A stretch of 64,000 nucleotides of DNA, from contig NZ_CP109162.1 in NCBI RefSeq assembly GCF_035920445.1, positions 7,688,001 through 7,752,000 of the forward strand, written 5' to 3'. The stretch is from Nocardia sp. NBC_01730. GTDB taxonomy: Bacteria; Actinomycetota; Actinomycetes; Mycobacteriales; Mycobacteriaceae. The notes below the pieces were generated by a model. It searched no databases. It had not been told where the DNA came from and saw only the letters and a list, made by a program, of their open reading frames with translations. Below, piece by piece: positions 36,478 through 44,361 of the stretch; within the stretch, counting starts at the first letter, position 1; each line of letters starts with the position of its first letter. Both the position numbers and the translations under genes were made by a program.

Positions 36478-36938
36478 CGCTTCGGGAGGTCGTTTCCGGG
36501 TAATCCCGGGGAGGGTGAATTGCCGATCCCGGCGGCAGCTCACTCGTAAATTGTTCTACAACAGGGAATTCCGGCCGGGAGGTATGCCACTCGGGCATGT
36601 CGTCCGGCCGGACTGCTCTTCGCAGTGTCAGCGGTTCGAAAAATCCTTCGGACCAGGCGTTGCGGGCAGTCGGTCGAAGCTCGTGCCGGCGATCTGACGG
36701 ACAGATCGCATTCCGGTGCCGTGAGAACTCGCACAACCCGCCGGAGAAACATGCTCGAGTTGTCGACCTCCATCCCACACACCGGGTACGGTCAACCTAG
36801 GGACCTTTGCTCCCGGTTGACAGCACTGCATGATGCTCCGGAAAGCAGTCGATGCGTTTGCGGCTGCTGCGGAGGCAGCGGACAGCTGGCAACCTGGACG
36901 GACGGTTGCACGCGGACAAGGAAGTAGGGACCCACGAG
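36478..36938. other. 461-bp clpP2-clpX intergenic region with hairpin
   Basis: No convincing gene on either strand. At 36791-36821 there is a hairpin with outer arms GTCAACC / GGTTGAC, inner GGGA / TCCC and loop CCTTTGC, about 120 bp before clpX. A TTGACA within its right arm (36817) could be a -35 element, but I see no good -10. The length suggests that clpX has its own promoter and a leader. Confidence 0.45.
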
Positions 36939-38219
36939 ATGGCGCGCATCGGAGATGGCGGCGATCTGCTGAAGTGTTCTTTCTGCGGAAAGAGCCAGAA
37001 GCAGGTCAAGAAGCTCATTGCGGGACCAGGGGTGTACATCTGCGACGAGTGCATCGATCTCTGCAACGAGATCATCGAGGAGGAACTCGCCGAGTCCAGC
37101 GAGGTCAAGCTCGATGAGCTGCCCAAGCCCGCTGAGATCCGGGATTTCCTGGAGAACTACGTCATCGGGCAGGACACTGCTAAACGCACCCTCGCGGTGG
37201 CCGTCTACAACCACTACAAGCGCATTCAGGCCGGCGACAAGAGCCGCGACAGCCGCGGCGAGATCGTCGAGCTGGCCAAGTCGAACATTCTTATGCTCGG
37301 TCCCACCGGCTGTGGCAAGACCTATCTGGCCCAAACGCTGGCGAAGATGCTGAACGTACCGTTCGCCATCGCGGACGCCACCGCGCTCACCGAGGCGGGC
37401 TATGTCGGCGAGGACGTCGAGAACATCCTGCTGAAGCTGATTCAGGCCGCGGATTACGATGTCAAGCGCGCCGAGACCGGCATTATCTACATCGATGAGG
37501 TCGACAAGATCGCCCGCAAGAGCGAGAACCCCTCGATCACCAGGGACGTTTCCGGCGAGGGCGTGCAACAGGCGCTGCTGAAGATCCTGGAGGGCACTCA
37601 GGCGAGCGTGCCGCCGCAGGGCGGGCGCAAGCATCCGCACCAGGAGTTCATCCAAATCGACACCACCAACGTGCTGTTCATCGTGGCGGGCGCGTTCGCG
37701 GGCCTGGAGAAGATCATCTCCGACCGCACCGGTCACCGCGGCATCGGTTTCGGTGCCGAGGTCAGGTCCAAGGCCGAGATCGACACCACCGACCACTTCG
37801 CCGACGTCATGCCGGAGGACCTGATCAAGTTCGGCCTGATCCCCGAGTTCATCGGCCGCCTCCCCGTCGTCGCCTCGGTGACCAACCTGGACAAGGAATC
37901 CCTGGTCAAGATCCTCTCCGAGCCGAAGAACGCGCTGGTCAAGCAGTACGTCCGACTGTTCGAGATGGATGGGGTCGACCTCGAGTTCACCGACGACGCG
38001 CTGGAGGCGGTCGCCGACCAGGCGATCCTGCGCGGGACCGGTGCCCGTGGCCTGCGGGCGATCATGGAGGAAGTCCTGCAGCCCGCGATGTACGACATTC
38101 CGAGCCGCGACGATGTCGCCAAGGTGGTCGTCAACGCGGGCACCGTCAACGACAATGTGCTGCCGACCATCGTGCCGCGCAAGGCGCAGCGGGCGGAGCG
38201 CCGGGAGAAGTCGGCGTAA
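36939..38219 (+). CDS. clpX: ATP-dependent Clp protease ATP-binding subunit ClpX
   Basis: AAA+ unfoldase of 426 residues that feeds ClpP1P2. N-terminal zinc-binding domain with CSFCGKS and CDECIDLC, Walker A GPTGCGKT, Walker [11 protein letters not shown], pore region following GYVGEDVEN, and C-terminal [16 protein letters not shown] 36939 begins [18 protein letters not shown] as in relatives; the frame opens earlier at 36852. Downstream lies a decayed regulator fragment, so this is the end of the Clp block. Confidence 0.97.
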   Translation: MARIGDGGDLLKCSFCGKSQKQVKKLIAGPGVYICDECIDLCNEIIEEELAESSEVKLDELPKPAEIRDFLENYVIGQDTAKRTLAVAVYNHYKRIQAGDKSRDSRGEIVELAKSNILMLGPTGCGKTYLAQTLAKMLNVPFAIADATALTEAGYVGEDVENILLKLIQAADYDVKRAETGIIYIDEVDKIARKSENPSITRDVSGEGVQQALLKILEGTQASVPPQGGRKHPHQEFIQIDTTNVLFIVAGAFAGLEKIISDRTGHRGIGFGAEVRSKAEIDTTDHFADVMPEDLIKFGLIPEFIGRLPVVASVTNLDKESLVKILSEPKNALVKQYVRLFEMDGVDLEFTDDALEAVADQAILRGTGARGLRAIMEEVLQPAMYDIPSRDDVAKVVVNAGTVNDNVLPTIVPRKAQRAERREKSA

Positions 38220-38238
38220 TTGCAGTGGCGGGGTTGTA

Positions 38239-38258
38239 ATACCCGGTCTACCGGGTAT
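38239..38258. promoter_or_regulatory. dyad after clpX, terminator or CsoR-type operator
   Basis: ATACCCGG-TCTA-CCGGGTAT, 8-bp perfect arms, 19 bp after the clpX stop. A second overlapping dyad, ATACCCC-TATG-TGGGT, follows at once (38259-38273). A hairpin with a 4-base loop could terminate clpX. The G/C-tract-with-AT-ends form also resembles operators of CsoR-family metal repressors, and a CsoR-like fragment follows immediately. Confidence 0.5.
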
Positions 38259-38266
38259 ATACCCCT

Positions 38267-38410
38267 ATGTGGGTCGGCCGCATCGGTCTCCGTTTGCGCA
38301 TGGTCACCGGGCCGCGCTGCGTGGATCGACCGCTCCAGGTCGCCGCTGAGGTCGCTTGCTTCGATCGAGCGCATCACGAGGTTGCCGCCGCGGTGCTGAA
38401 CGCGGCGTGA
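38267..38410 (+). pseudogene. remnant of a CsoR-family (DUF156) metal-sensing repressor
   Basis: A 47-codon frame from ATG 38267 to TGA 38408. Its second half reads RCVDRPLQVAAEVACFDRA, matching the family pattern Cys-x-Asp-x3-Gln-[IV]-Ala-Ala-x5-Asp-Arg-Ala around the metal-ligand cysteine of helix 2. The normal N-terminal helix and the His/Cys ligands of the C-terminus are missing: the conserved RLR at the start is joined almost directly to the cysteine segment. The upstream dyads are also of the type this family binds. Similarity was judged by eye over about 25 residues, so chance resemblance is possible. Confidence 0.4.
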
Positions 38411-38437
38411 GGTCGCGCCGATGACTACGATCGGACC

Positions 38438-38704
38438 ATGTTTGACAACCGGCGTCTGGAGCGCAAGGTCGACGCGCTGAACTTCAAGCTCGATCTGATC
38501 ATGCAGCACCTCGGTATCCGGGAACTGCCTTCGGCTGAGCCCGTTCGGACTGTGGCAGCTGTGCCCAATGGTGACGGCATGGGCGAGATCGACTCGCTTC
38601 TGGCGGAGGGCAAGAAGATTCAGGCCATCAAGCGATACCGAGAACTGACCGGGTCTGGGCTCAAAGAAGCCAAGGAGGCTGTTGAGCGGCGGTACCCGTA
38701 CTGA
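38438..38704 (+). CDS. ribosomal protein L7/L12 C-terminal-domain-like small protein
   Basis: An 88-residue protein. The N-terminal part is coiled-coil-like (RRLERKVDALNFKLDLIMQHLGI). The C-terminal part matches the L7/L12 C-terminal fold (EIDSLLAEGKKIQAIKRYRELTGSGLKEAKEAVE). It lacks the L7/L12 N-terminal dimerisation domain, so it is not the ribosomal protein. Such stand-alone domains are frequent in actinobacteria and of unknown role. Confidence 0.8.
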   Translation: MFDNRRLERKVDALNFKLDLIMQHLGIRELPSAEPVRTVAAVPNGDGMGEIDSLLAEGKKIQAIKRYRELTGSGLKEAKEAVERRYPY

Positions 38705-38796
38705 GCCACTGCTTTTCGCGGGCGAACTGCCCGTCGTGGGCGTTAACTCATGAATTGTGCTTCAGCACAGTGGGTTTCGCGACATTGCGTGGGCCG

Positions 38797-39360
38797 CTAG
38801 GGCTCCAGAACGGTTCCGTGCAAGGCCACCAGCAGCCGCCAGGTCTGGGCCGCCACTTGTGCGGGAGTGCCCTCGATTGCGCCGTGCAGCCAGTCGGCGA
38901 GTATGCCCGCGAACGCCGCCGCCACCGCCGACGCCACCAGGTCCGCGGCAGGCGCGGCCGCCAGCGTGCGTTCCGTCCGACTGTGTTCGCGCAACTCCTG
39001 GTGCAGCAGTTCGCCGAGCGGACCGCTGCCTCCGGGCCGCAGCAGCGTCTGGTAGAGCGCGGCGTGCGGTGCGAGCCCGTCGAAGAAGTCCGTCAATGCC
39101 GCCGGTGGATGCGCAGGCTCCGGTGTCCCGCGCCAGGCGTGCAGGGCCGCCACCGCGTCTCGGACAACCTCCGCGCAGGCATCCACTGCCAGTGCCTGTG
39201 CGTCGGAGTAATGCAGGTAGAACGCCGATCGGCTCACACCGGCGCGTCGCACCACTGCGGCCACACTGACCTGTTCCAGCGAACGCTCCCTGCATTCGGT
39301 GAGTAGTGCGGCCCGCAACTTCGCCCGAGTCCGTGCCGCTCGTGGATCACCATCGCTCAT
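38797..39360 (-). CDS. TetR-family transcriptional regulator
   Basis: A 187-residue TetR protein: SVAAVVRRAGVSRSAFYLHYSDAQALAVDACAEV holds the HTH (recognition helix around RSAFYLHY). The start at ATG 39360 overlaps the stop of the DUF1304 gene (ATGA), so the pair is an operon with the regulator second. The long ORF upstream of this ATG is the antisense-like continuation through DUF1304. The perfect dyad at 39749-39777 in front of the operon is the probable operator, implying autoregulation. Confidence 0.9.
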   Translation of the reverse strand: MSDGDPRAARTRAKLRAALLTECRERSLEQVSVAAVVRRAGVSRSAFYLHYSDAQALAVDACAEVVRDAVAALHAWRGTPEPAHPPAALTDFFDGLAPHAALYQTLLRPGGSGPLGELLHQELREHSRTERTLAAAPAADLVASAVAAAFAGILADWLHGAIEGTPAQVAAQTWRLLVALHGTVLEP

Positions 39361-39719
39361 CCGGCGATCAGGACCGCGGCCAACCCGAGCGCCGCGGGCA
39401 GCGTCTGCGCGATCAGAATCCGCGGATTCGCCGTGATCGCACCGTAGATCCCCGCGATCAGCACGCATACCAGGAAGAACACCGTCACCTGAAATCCGAC
39501 CGGGTCGTCTGCCACCAGCCCCCACACCAGCCCGGCTGCCAGAAACCCGTTGTACAACCCCTGATTCGCCGCCAGTGGCTTGGTCGCCACCGCCATCTCC
39601 GCATCGAACCCCGACAGCTGTCGCCCCGGCGCCCGATCCCATAAAAACATCTCCAACACCATGAAGTAAGCCTGCAACGCCGCCATCAACCCGACCAGCA
39701 CACCCGCAACAACCGCCAT
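39357..39719 (-). CDS. DUF1304 family membrane protein
   Basis: A 120-residue integral membrane protein with four helices (AVVAGVLVGLMAALQAYFMVLEMFLW, written in part; NGFLAAGLVWGLVADD; VTVFFLVCVLIAGIYGAIT; AQTLPAALGLAAVLIAG). DUF1304 proteins are small and of unknown function. ATG 39719 has GGAAGGAGCC at normal distance and sits 29 bp from the operator; the frame to 39752 would run into the operator and is rejected. Expression is probably repressed by the TetR protein encoded next. Confidence 0.88.
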   Translation of the reverse strand: MAVVAGVLVGLMAALQAYFMVLEMFLWDRAPGRQLSGFDAEMAVATKPLAANQGLYNGFLAAGLVWGLVADDPVGFQVTVFFLVCVLIAGIYGAITANPRILIAQTLPAALGLAAVLIAG

Positions 39720-39748
39720 TGACCGGCTCCTTCCGTCAGATTTTCTGA

Positions 39749-39777
39749 ACAACTGTCCATAAATTATGGACAGTTGT
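39749..39777. promoter_or_regulatory. TetR operator upstream of DUF1304-tetR operon
   Basis: Perfect 13-bp arms ACAACTGTCCATA and TATGGACAGTTGT around AAT. It lies 29 bp upstream of the DUF1304 start, where it would cover the promoter. Size and symmetry are typical for TetR dimers. Confidence 0.8.
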
Positions 39778-39854
39778 CAAGAAACCTCGCTTCGGCTCGG
39801 GGTGTCGTCGGCATGCTAACGGTGCGAACCGTGGACCAACTGGCTGTCGGCGTC

Positions 39855-40718
39855 CTACGCCCACTGCGGTGCTACGCCTACCGCCACCGGACGGTCGTCG
39901 GAGTCGTCGAGGGTCGGCTGTGGCTCCGGTAGCGGATCGTGTGAACTCGGATCAGGCAGGCTTCGGACCTGCTCGGTGGCGAAGGTGATGGCACGGCCGT
40001 AGCGGGCGCTGGCGGCATCGTGGATGAGCAGCGCGACGCCGATCATCACCGGCGCCACTCCGTGCATAGCGGCGTCGAACCACCGCCCGGCACTCATATA
40101 CGGGTAGGTGTTCAGACCGACTGTCAGTGCCAGTAGCGCGACTTCGGCGGCCGCGACCTGGCTGCGGTTGTCCAGCACACCCCATTCGGTGACCTTGTTG
40201 GTGCCGATCATGATGATGATCAGCGACACGCTGATCATCGCCTCGAGCAGATAGCTGAACCAGTACAGCGGATCGTCCGGCCCACCTGGCGCGATGTTGT
40301 GCTGGACGTTGACCGCCGACCACAGCATGCCCGCGGCGACCACGCCGGCCAGCGCCCCGAGCGACCACGAGCGGTGCCGGTACAGGGAGGCCAGCCTCGC
40401 GTGCGGGCTGGACTCGCGCCGCTGTGCGGCAATGGCTTTGCGTGCCAGCAGGAGATCCCTGATGTCCGCCTTCTCGATGGCCTCCGAGGTGTGCCGCGCG
40501 CGGTCGGACGCCTCGGCGGTGGCCTCGGCCTGCTTCCAGCGCTGCTCCCGGTTCTGGGTCCGGATCCGTTCGGCGAGTTCGCGTTCGGCGTTCAGTTCTT
40601 CCTCTGACAGCGCGCCGGTCAGCGCCGGATCGAACTGGTATGCGAGGCGGCCGCGGGCCTTCTCGACCCGCGTCGCCAGCCGCGCGACATCGTCGTCGAG
40701 GGGATGTTCGTCGAGCAT
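39855..40718 (-). CDS. four-helix membrane protein with helical N-terminal domain
   Basis: A 287-residue protein. The first 130 residues are charged and helical, probably coiled coil (NAERELAERIRTQNREQRWKQ, in part). Four transmembrane segments follow: WSLGALAGVVAAGMLW, YWFSYLLEAMISVSLIIIMIG, QVAAAEVALLALTVGL and VAPVMIGVALLIHD. The C-terminal tail is Pro/Asp-rich. The layout recalls actinobacterial plasmid spread (Spd-like) and DUF2637 membrane proteins, but no motif settles it. ATG 40718 has GGAG four bases upstream; GTG 40772 would add 18 residues. Confidence 0.7.
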   Translation of the reverse strand: MLDEHPLDDDVARLATRVEKARGRLAYQFDPALTGALSEEELNAERELAERIRTQNREQRWKQAEATAEASDRARHTSEAIEKADIRDLLLARKAIAAQRRESSPHARLASLYRHRSWSLGALAGVVAAGMLWSAVNVQHNIAPGGPDDPLYWFSYLLEAMISVSLIIIMIGTNKVTEWGVLDNRSQVAAAEVALLALTVGLNTYPYMSAGRWFDAAMHGVAPVMIGVALLIHDAASARYGRAITFATEQVRSLPDPSSHDPLPEPQPTLDDSDDRPVAVGVAPQWA

Positions 40719-40947
40719 GCGGCTCCAAACGGTTGGGCGGAGGGGAACTCGAGAAACCGTAGACGCCGACACGGACTTCGTTCATCGAACGCGCAACAAT
40801 AACTCGCTGACCGGACGCGGACCGGCGGCGTCAACACCTCCTATTCTTAGTCCATTCCCGGCCGGAGCGACAGCCCAGAGGGAGACCTGGGGCCGAAGTG
40901 CCAGGTCGGCCACCATCTTTCAGGCGGCGTTGTCCGGCCATGGCCGT

Positions 40948-41517
40948 TCACTCCCAGGGCACTCGGCACGAATCCGTGCTGAACCCTTGCGCGGTGATGC
41001 CCAGCGCGGAGTTGAACCGGGCGCGCGAATTCTCCAGCGCGATCTGGTAACTGAGCTCCACCACGCCCGCCCGGCCGAAACGTCGCTCGAGATCGGCGAC
41101 CTGCACGTCGGTGACGGCGGTCGGGGTCGCGGTCATCGCGTCGGCGTAGGCGATGGCGGCGCGCTCGTCGTCGGAGTACAGCGGCGACGTCGCGTAGTCG
41201 GCGATGTGTTCGAGCCGCTCGACATCCAGCTCGCCGAGGCGCATGACCATGGCGCCGAAGTCGACACACCAGGAGCAGCCGACCGTCCACGCGGTGCGGT
41301 AGACGGCGATCTCGCGGATGACGGCGGGCAGGACGGTGCTGGCCTTCTCCGCCGCGACCTCGTGGACCGCGCTGGCGGCGAGTAGTTTCGGATGGTTGGC
41401 GGTGACCGCGAAGGGTTCGGGCACTTCGTGGAACCGGCGCTTGGCGAGCCGATACAGCAGCTTGGTCGCTGGTCCGGCCTGCTGCGGGGTGACGGCGGCG
41501 ATGCGGGTGGCGCCCAT
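40948..41517 (-). CDS. carboxymuconolactone decarboxylase / AhpD-like protein
   Basis: A 189-residue protein of the AhpD/CMD fold. The redox motif is GCSWCVDFGA with Cys81 and Cys84 and is preceded by EIAVYRTAWTV. The His usually found two residues after the second Cys in AhpD is replaced (CVDFG), so peroxidase-type proton relay may differ. The pattern resembles the CMD proteins found next to short-chain dehydrogenases or steroid genes. Downstream of it on the same strand are no related genes; upstream is a steroid-isomerase fragment. Confidence 0.85.
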   Translation of the reverse strand: MGATRIAAVTPQQAGPATKLLYRLAKRRFHEVPEPFAVTANHPKLLAASAVHEVAAEKASTVLPAVIREIAVYRTAWTVGCSWCVDFGAMVMRLGELDVERLEHIADYATSPLYSDDERAAIAYADAMTATPTAVTDVQVADLERRFGRAGVVELSYQIALENSRARFNSALGITAQGFSTDSCRVPWE

Positions 41518-41627
41518 ATCGATCTCCTTCGATCAGTGGATGTGGTTCCTACTTCTCGGACGAGAGACCGCGACGAAATGTGATGGGACCACGGTGTGAC
41601 CTGGCGCACCAGGGTCCCCACAGCGGG

Positions 41628-41750
41628 CTACTCGGGCTCGACCCGCGTGTCCTCCTGGCTCCAGTAGGCGCGCATCCCGGTGATTCGGCCTTCCTCGTCG
41701 AAGTCCATCACGTCGATCGGTGACGGGACGAAGCGCTGTCCACCGACCAT
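41628..41750 (-). pseudogene. C-terminal fragment of a ketosteroid-isomerase/NTF2-like protein
   Basis: A 40-codon frame with a strong ribosome site (GGAGGAAAG, 5 bases before ATG 41750). It encodes SPIDVMDFDEEGRITGMRAYWSQED, split here from its short leader, which matches the last strands of ketosteroid isomerases (PID.F.F...G...SMRA). The 80 or so residues that carry the catalytic Tyr and first Asp are missing, so the enzyme is not functional. The promoter side survives: a KstR-type box lies 17 bp upstream of the ATG. Either an internal deletion fused the leader to the C-terminus, or this ATG is an internal methionine and the 5' part was replaced. Confidence 0.6.
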
Positions 41751-41766
41751 GGACTTTCCTCCGAAT

Positions 41767-41780
41767 TGAAACACGTTCTA
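41767..41780. promoter_or_regulatory. KstR-type operator
   Basis: TGAAACACGTTCTA fits the KstR consensus TnnAACnnGTTnnA exactly, and symmetry extends outward (CCGAATT ... AATTCGG, 41761-41786). In mycobacteria and rhodococci KstR is the TetR repressor of cholesterol catabolism. It lies just upstream of the steroid-isomerase fragment. Confidence 0.6.
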
Positions 41781-41790
41781 ATTCGGTAGC

Positions 41791-42597
41791 CTAGCAGGGC
41801 CCTCGCGTCCGTGGTCGAGGCTCGATCTCGCCCGTCTCGTCCAGCACGACGACCCGGACCCCGGTCGCGAGCAGTGTGGTCGCCGACAGTCCGAACATGG
41901 TGCGGAAGGCGTCACTGAAATGGGAGGGACTGGCGAACCCGGCGTCGACGGACGCGCTGGTGAGGCTTGCTCCCTTGGCGATCGCCCGGCCGGCGCCGAG
42001 CATTCTGGCCCAGAGTCGATACCGCCGGAACGAGGTCCCGGCCTGCGATGAGAACAGATGCAGGAATCGGGATTCCGACAGGTGCGCCGCCGCGGCGAAC
42101 CGGTCGGCGGTGATTTGGCGGGCGGGATGTGCGAGAAGAGTGGCCATCGCCTCCCGGACGCGGTCGTCCATCGGCGGACGCGGTGCCGCGCCGACGAGAT
42201 CCGCCAGTGCCCGAGGATCGGGCCGGTCCTGGCCCGCGGCTTCCGCGAGCCGGGTCTCACCCCGGTGCGAAAATCCGAAACCTCTGTCCCAGAGCGTCAT
42301 TTGCTCGCGGCATGCACGCGCTCGAGGTGAGCCGGGATCGAGATAGCAGAACATCATGCGGTCGCCGTCCGTGACGACCCGATGCACTGTTCGTGGCGGG
42401 ATCAGCGCGCTGCGCACCGTTCGCGCGATTCCGTCCGCCTCGAGCCCGAATGGAGCGTCCACCCCGATCGCCAGGCAGTCCACCGCGGTCGAATGGGCAT
42501 CGAGGCGCAGCGACGGCCCGCGATAGATGGCCTGCCCGGCCCACAGCCACAGGGCTGCGGGCCGGTGCGCCTCCTGCGGAATGTTCATGCTCGCCAT
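41791..42597 (-). CDS. AraC-family transcriptional regulator
   Basis: A 268-residue protein. The N-terminal part is a cupin-like sensor (LWLWAGQAIYRGPSLRLDAH, RTVRSALIPPRTVHRVVTDG). The C-terminal part holds two HTH motifs: QITADRFAAAAHLSESRFLHLF and SLTSASVDAGFASPSHFSDAFRTMFG. ATG 42597 (or 42588) is taken as start; GTG 42666 is possible. Three direct repeats lie 110-175 bp upstream. Effector unknown. Confidence 0.87.
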   Translation of the reverse strand: MASMNIPQEAHRPAALWLWAGQAIYRGPSLRLDAHSTAVDCLAIGVDAPFGLEADGIARTVRSALIPPRTVHRVVTDGDRMMFCYLDPGSPRARACREQMTLWDRGFGFSHRGETRLAEAAGQDRPDPRALADLVGAAPRPPMDDRVREAMATLLAHPARQITADRFAAAAHLSESRFLHLFSSQAGTSFRRYRLWARMLGAGRAIAKGASLTSASVDAGFASPSHFSDAFRTMFGLSATTLLATGVRVVVLDETGEIEPRPRTRGPC

Positions 42598-42706
42598 GCT
42601 GGCACGGACGAGGCGCGGCGTGGAAAAGCCGATTGTTCTGTTGTCGCGCCCGCGCTCGTGGGACACGGTGACGATCGGTCAGCCGATCGCGCCCCATGGA
42701 GGGGAT

Positions 42707-42771
42707 CGCCGTTGATCCCCCTGGTTCGCCGTTGAACCTCGATCCCGCGTTTTGAGCCGCCGTTCATCCTG
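42707..42771. repeat. three 14-bp direct repeats upstream of the AraC gene
   Basis: CGCCGTTGATCCCC (42707), CGCCGTTGAACCTC (42727) and CGCCGTTCATCCTG (42758), spaced 20 and 31 bp, near whole helical turns. The first two also sit in hairpins with the same loop (GGGGATC-GCCGTT-GATCCCC and GGTTC-GCCGTT-GAACC). A further dyad, CGATCGG-TCAG-CCGATCG, is at 42672-42689. Direct repeats on one DNA face are what AraC-type proteins bind. Confidence 0.55.
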
Positions 42772-42792
42772 TCGTGGAAAACGTCGCCGGTG

Positions 42793-43031
42793 TTACCGCA
42801 CTGCGGTGGCCTCTTCGGTGTAGTCGCCGTACTGGGGTGTGCCCGCGGTGCGATACGTGCCGATGACGACGCCGCTGCTGGTCACGCGGGAATCCGTGAG
42901 CCGGAGGCCGGTGGGTTGGACGTCGTCGGTGAACAGCCGTGGGTGACACCGTCGCTGGCATCTTCTTGCGGCTCACCGGGTGCTTGGTAGACGCCGTCGA
43001 GGGTGTCGAACTGGGTGAGGGACAGCTCCAT
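42793..43031 (-). pseudogene. decayed DHFR-fold (RibD C-terminal) gene with internal deletion
   Basis: From ATG 43031, with AAAGGAAC upstream, the frame reads LSLTQFDTLDGVYQAPGEPQ (in part), the N-terminus of the YyaP-type DHFR family, and stops at 42885 after 48 codons. In another frame the sequence continues with TGLRLTDSRVTSSGVVIGTY and ends at 42793, the typical C-terminus of the same family. About 100 central residues, including the NADPH-binding part, are missing. The junction lies close to the THG codons. A 5' and 3' end joined by deletion plus frameshift is the simplest reading. Confidence 0.7.
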
Positions 43032-43222
43032 GACGTGGTGTTCCTTTCGTCCTCTCCGGCGGCCGAACGTGGGCGGGTTGCCTGTTCGGACGGTGCAGAC
43101 CCGGATAAGTCATCGCTATTTCCGGTGCTGCGGCCCCGGTGTGTCGACCTTGCGCTCTCGGTGGCGTGATGTTTACTCGGTCCGGTCAACCGGATGTTCG
43201 AGTGAGTGGAAGCGGAGGAGAC

Positions 43223-43537
43223 ATGGCACTGCCTACCATGACCGCAGAGCAGCGCACCGAGGCGTTGGCCAAGGCGGCTGCGGTCCGCAAGGCACGCTCC
43301 GAACTGATCGGCAAGGTGAAGGAGGGCAAGGTTTCGGTTGCCGACCTGCTGAAGAAGGCCGATTCCGACGAGCTGGTCAAGAAGACCAAGGTCGCCGCTG
43401 TGATCAAGGCACTGCCCGGCGTGGGCCCGGTGAAAGCGGCGAAGCTGATGGACCAGGCGGAGATCCCTGAGGACCGCCGCATCGGCGGCCTCGGCGCGCG
43501 CCAGCGTGCGGCGCTGCTCGAGGCGCTGAAGGACTGA
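43223..43537 (+). CDS. mihF: integration host factor, actinobacterial type
   Basis: Nucleoid-associated DNA-binding protein of 104 residues, essential in mycobacteria and unrelated in fold to E. coli IHF. Features: MALPTMTAEQRTEALAKAA, basic helices, and the helix-two-turn-helix LPGVGPVKAAKLMDQAEIPEDRRIGGLG (in part). ATG 43223 is preceded by GGAGGAG. The usual neighbour gmk is absent, so the context differs from M. tuberculosis. Confidence 0.95.
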   Translation: MALPTMTAEQRTEALAKAAAVRKARSELIGKVKEGKVSVADLLKKADSDELVKKTKVAAVIKALPGVGPVKAAKLMDQAEIPEDRRIGGLGARQRAALLEALKD

Positions 43538-43738
43538 CGGGCGCGGCACGGTACGCCGGACCGGGGAACGAACGCTCACGTCGGCGGCACGCGGCGCGGG
43601 CGCTCGTTCAGGAGTTCAGGAAGAACGCGGCGTCGTATCGCAGCCGCACCGGATCACGCCCGTGGTGACGACGACCGCCCACGGGCGTCCCGGACGGGAG
43701 TCTCCCGCGCCGATCAGCACGACCGTCCACGGTGTCGG

Positions 43739-44281
43739 TCAGCGGGACGTGCGCGGACGGCGGCGTGGGAAACGGACATCGATCGGACGCGGGTCCGACA
43801 GCGGAATATCGCCGCGCGGCGGAGCGAAGACGCAGACCAGTCCGCCGACGATGAGCAGGAATGCGGCGATCAGGCTGATCGTGTAACCGGCGGTGCCCAG
43901 CCCGTCGGGCCGGTGAAAGGTGTGATAGACGAAGTGCGGGAGGCCGAAGGTCAGCCAACCGACGCCCGCGATCCGGGCGGCCGCGGTGCCGTCGACGACG
44001 AGAGCGGCGATCGTGACGGCGGTGAGTGCCAGGAAGAACGCCCCGACATCGGCCGCCAGGTGATGGTTATAGGGACCGTCGACCGCCACCCACTGCGTGC
44101 CGAATCCGGGAAAGCTGGTGTACCAGGAGTGTGGCGCCAGCGTGGCCCAGAGCCCGATGATCCCGCCTTGGACGGCCAGGATGACCAGGACAGTCCGTGT
44201 GATCAGCAAGCGGCGACGATACTGCTCGAATCGCATGCGTACACGCAGGCCCTCGCCAGTCCCCTGCACTGAGATACGCAT
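43739..44281 (-). CDS. four-helix integral membrane protein
   Basis: A 180-residue protein. Four hydrophobic helices: TRTVLVILAVQGGIIGLWAT, VGAFFLALTAVTIAALVV, AARIAGVGWLTFGLPHFVYH and TISLIAAFLLIVGGLVCVF. The sequence between helices 1 and 2 (APHSWYTSFPGFGTQWVAVDG) and HLAADVGAFF recur in a group of actinobacterial membrane proteins of unknown role. ATG 44281 has GGAG close by; the frame is open to 44365. It is 81 bp downstream of fdhD on the same strand. Confidence 0.75.
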   Translation of the reverse strand: MRISVQGTGEGLRVRMRFEQYRRRLLITRTVLVILAVQGGIIGLWATLAPHSWYTSFPGFGTQWVAVDGPYNHHLAADVGAFFLALTAVTIAALVVDGTAAARIAGVGWLTFGLPHFVYHTFHRPDGLGTAGYTISLIAAFLLIVGGLVCVFAPPRGDIPLSDPRPIDVRFPRRRPRTSR

Positions 44282-44361
44282 CGGTCGCTCCGTTCGCCTG
44301 TCGCAGTTCCGACTCCGTGCAGCCACGGTAAGACGGACAATCCGATACAGGCAATAGTGCG

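Noticed and set aside
36620..36650. Possible tRNA T-arm (GGTTCGAA) in the clpP2-clpX gap
   Set aside because: The five flanking bases do not pair, and no acceptor stem or anticodon arm can be drawn around it.
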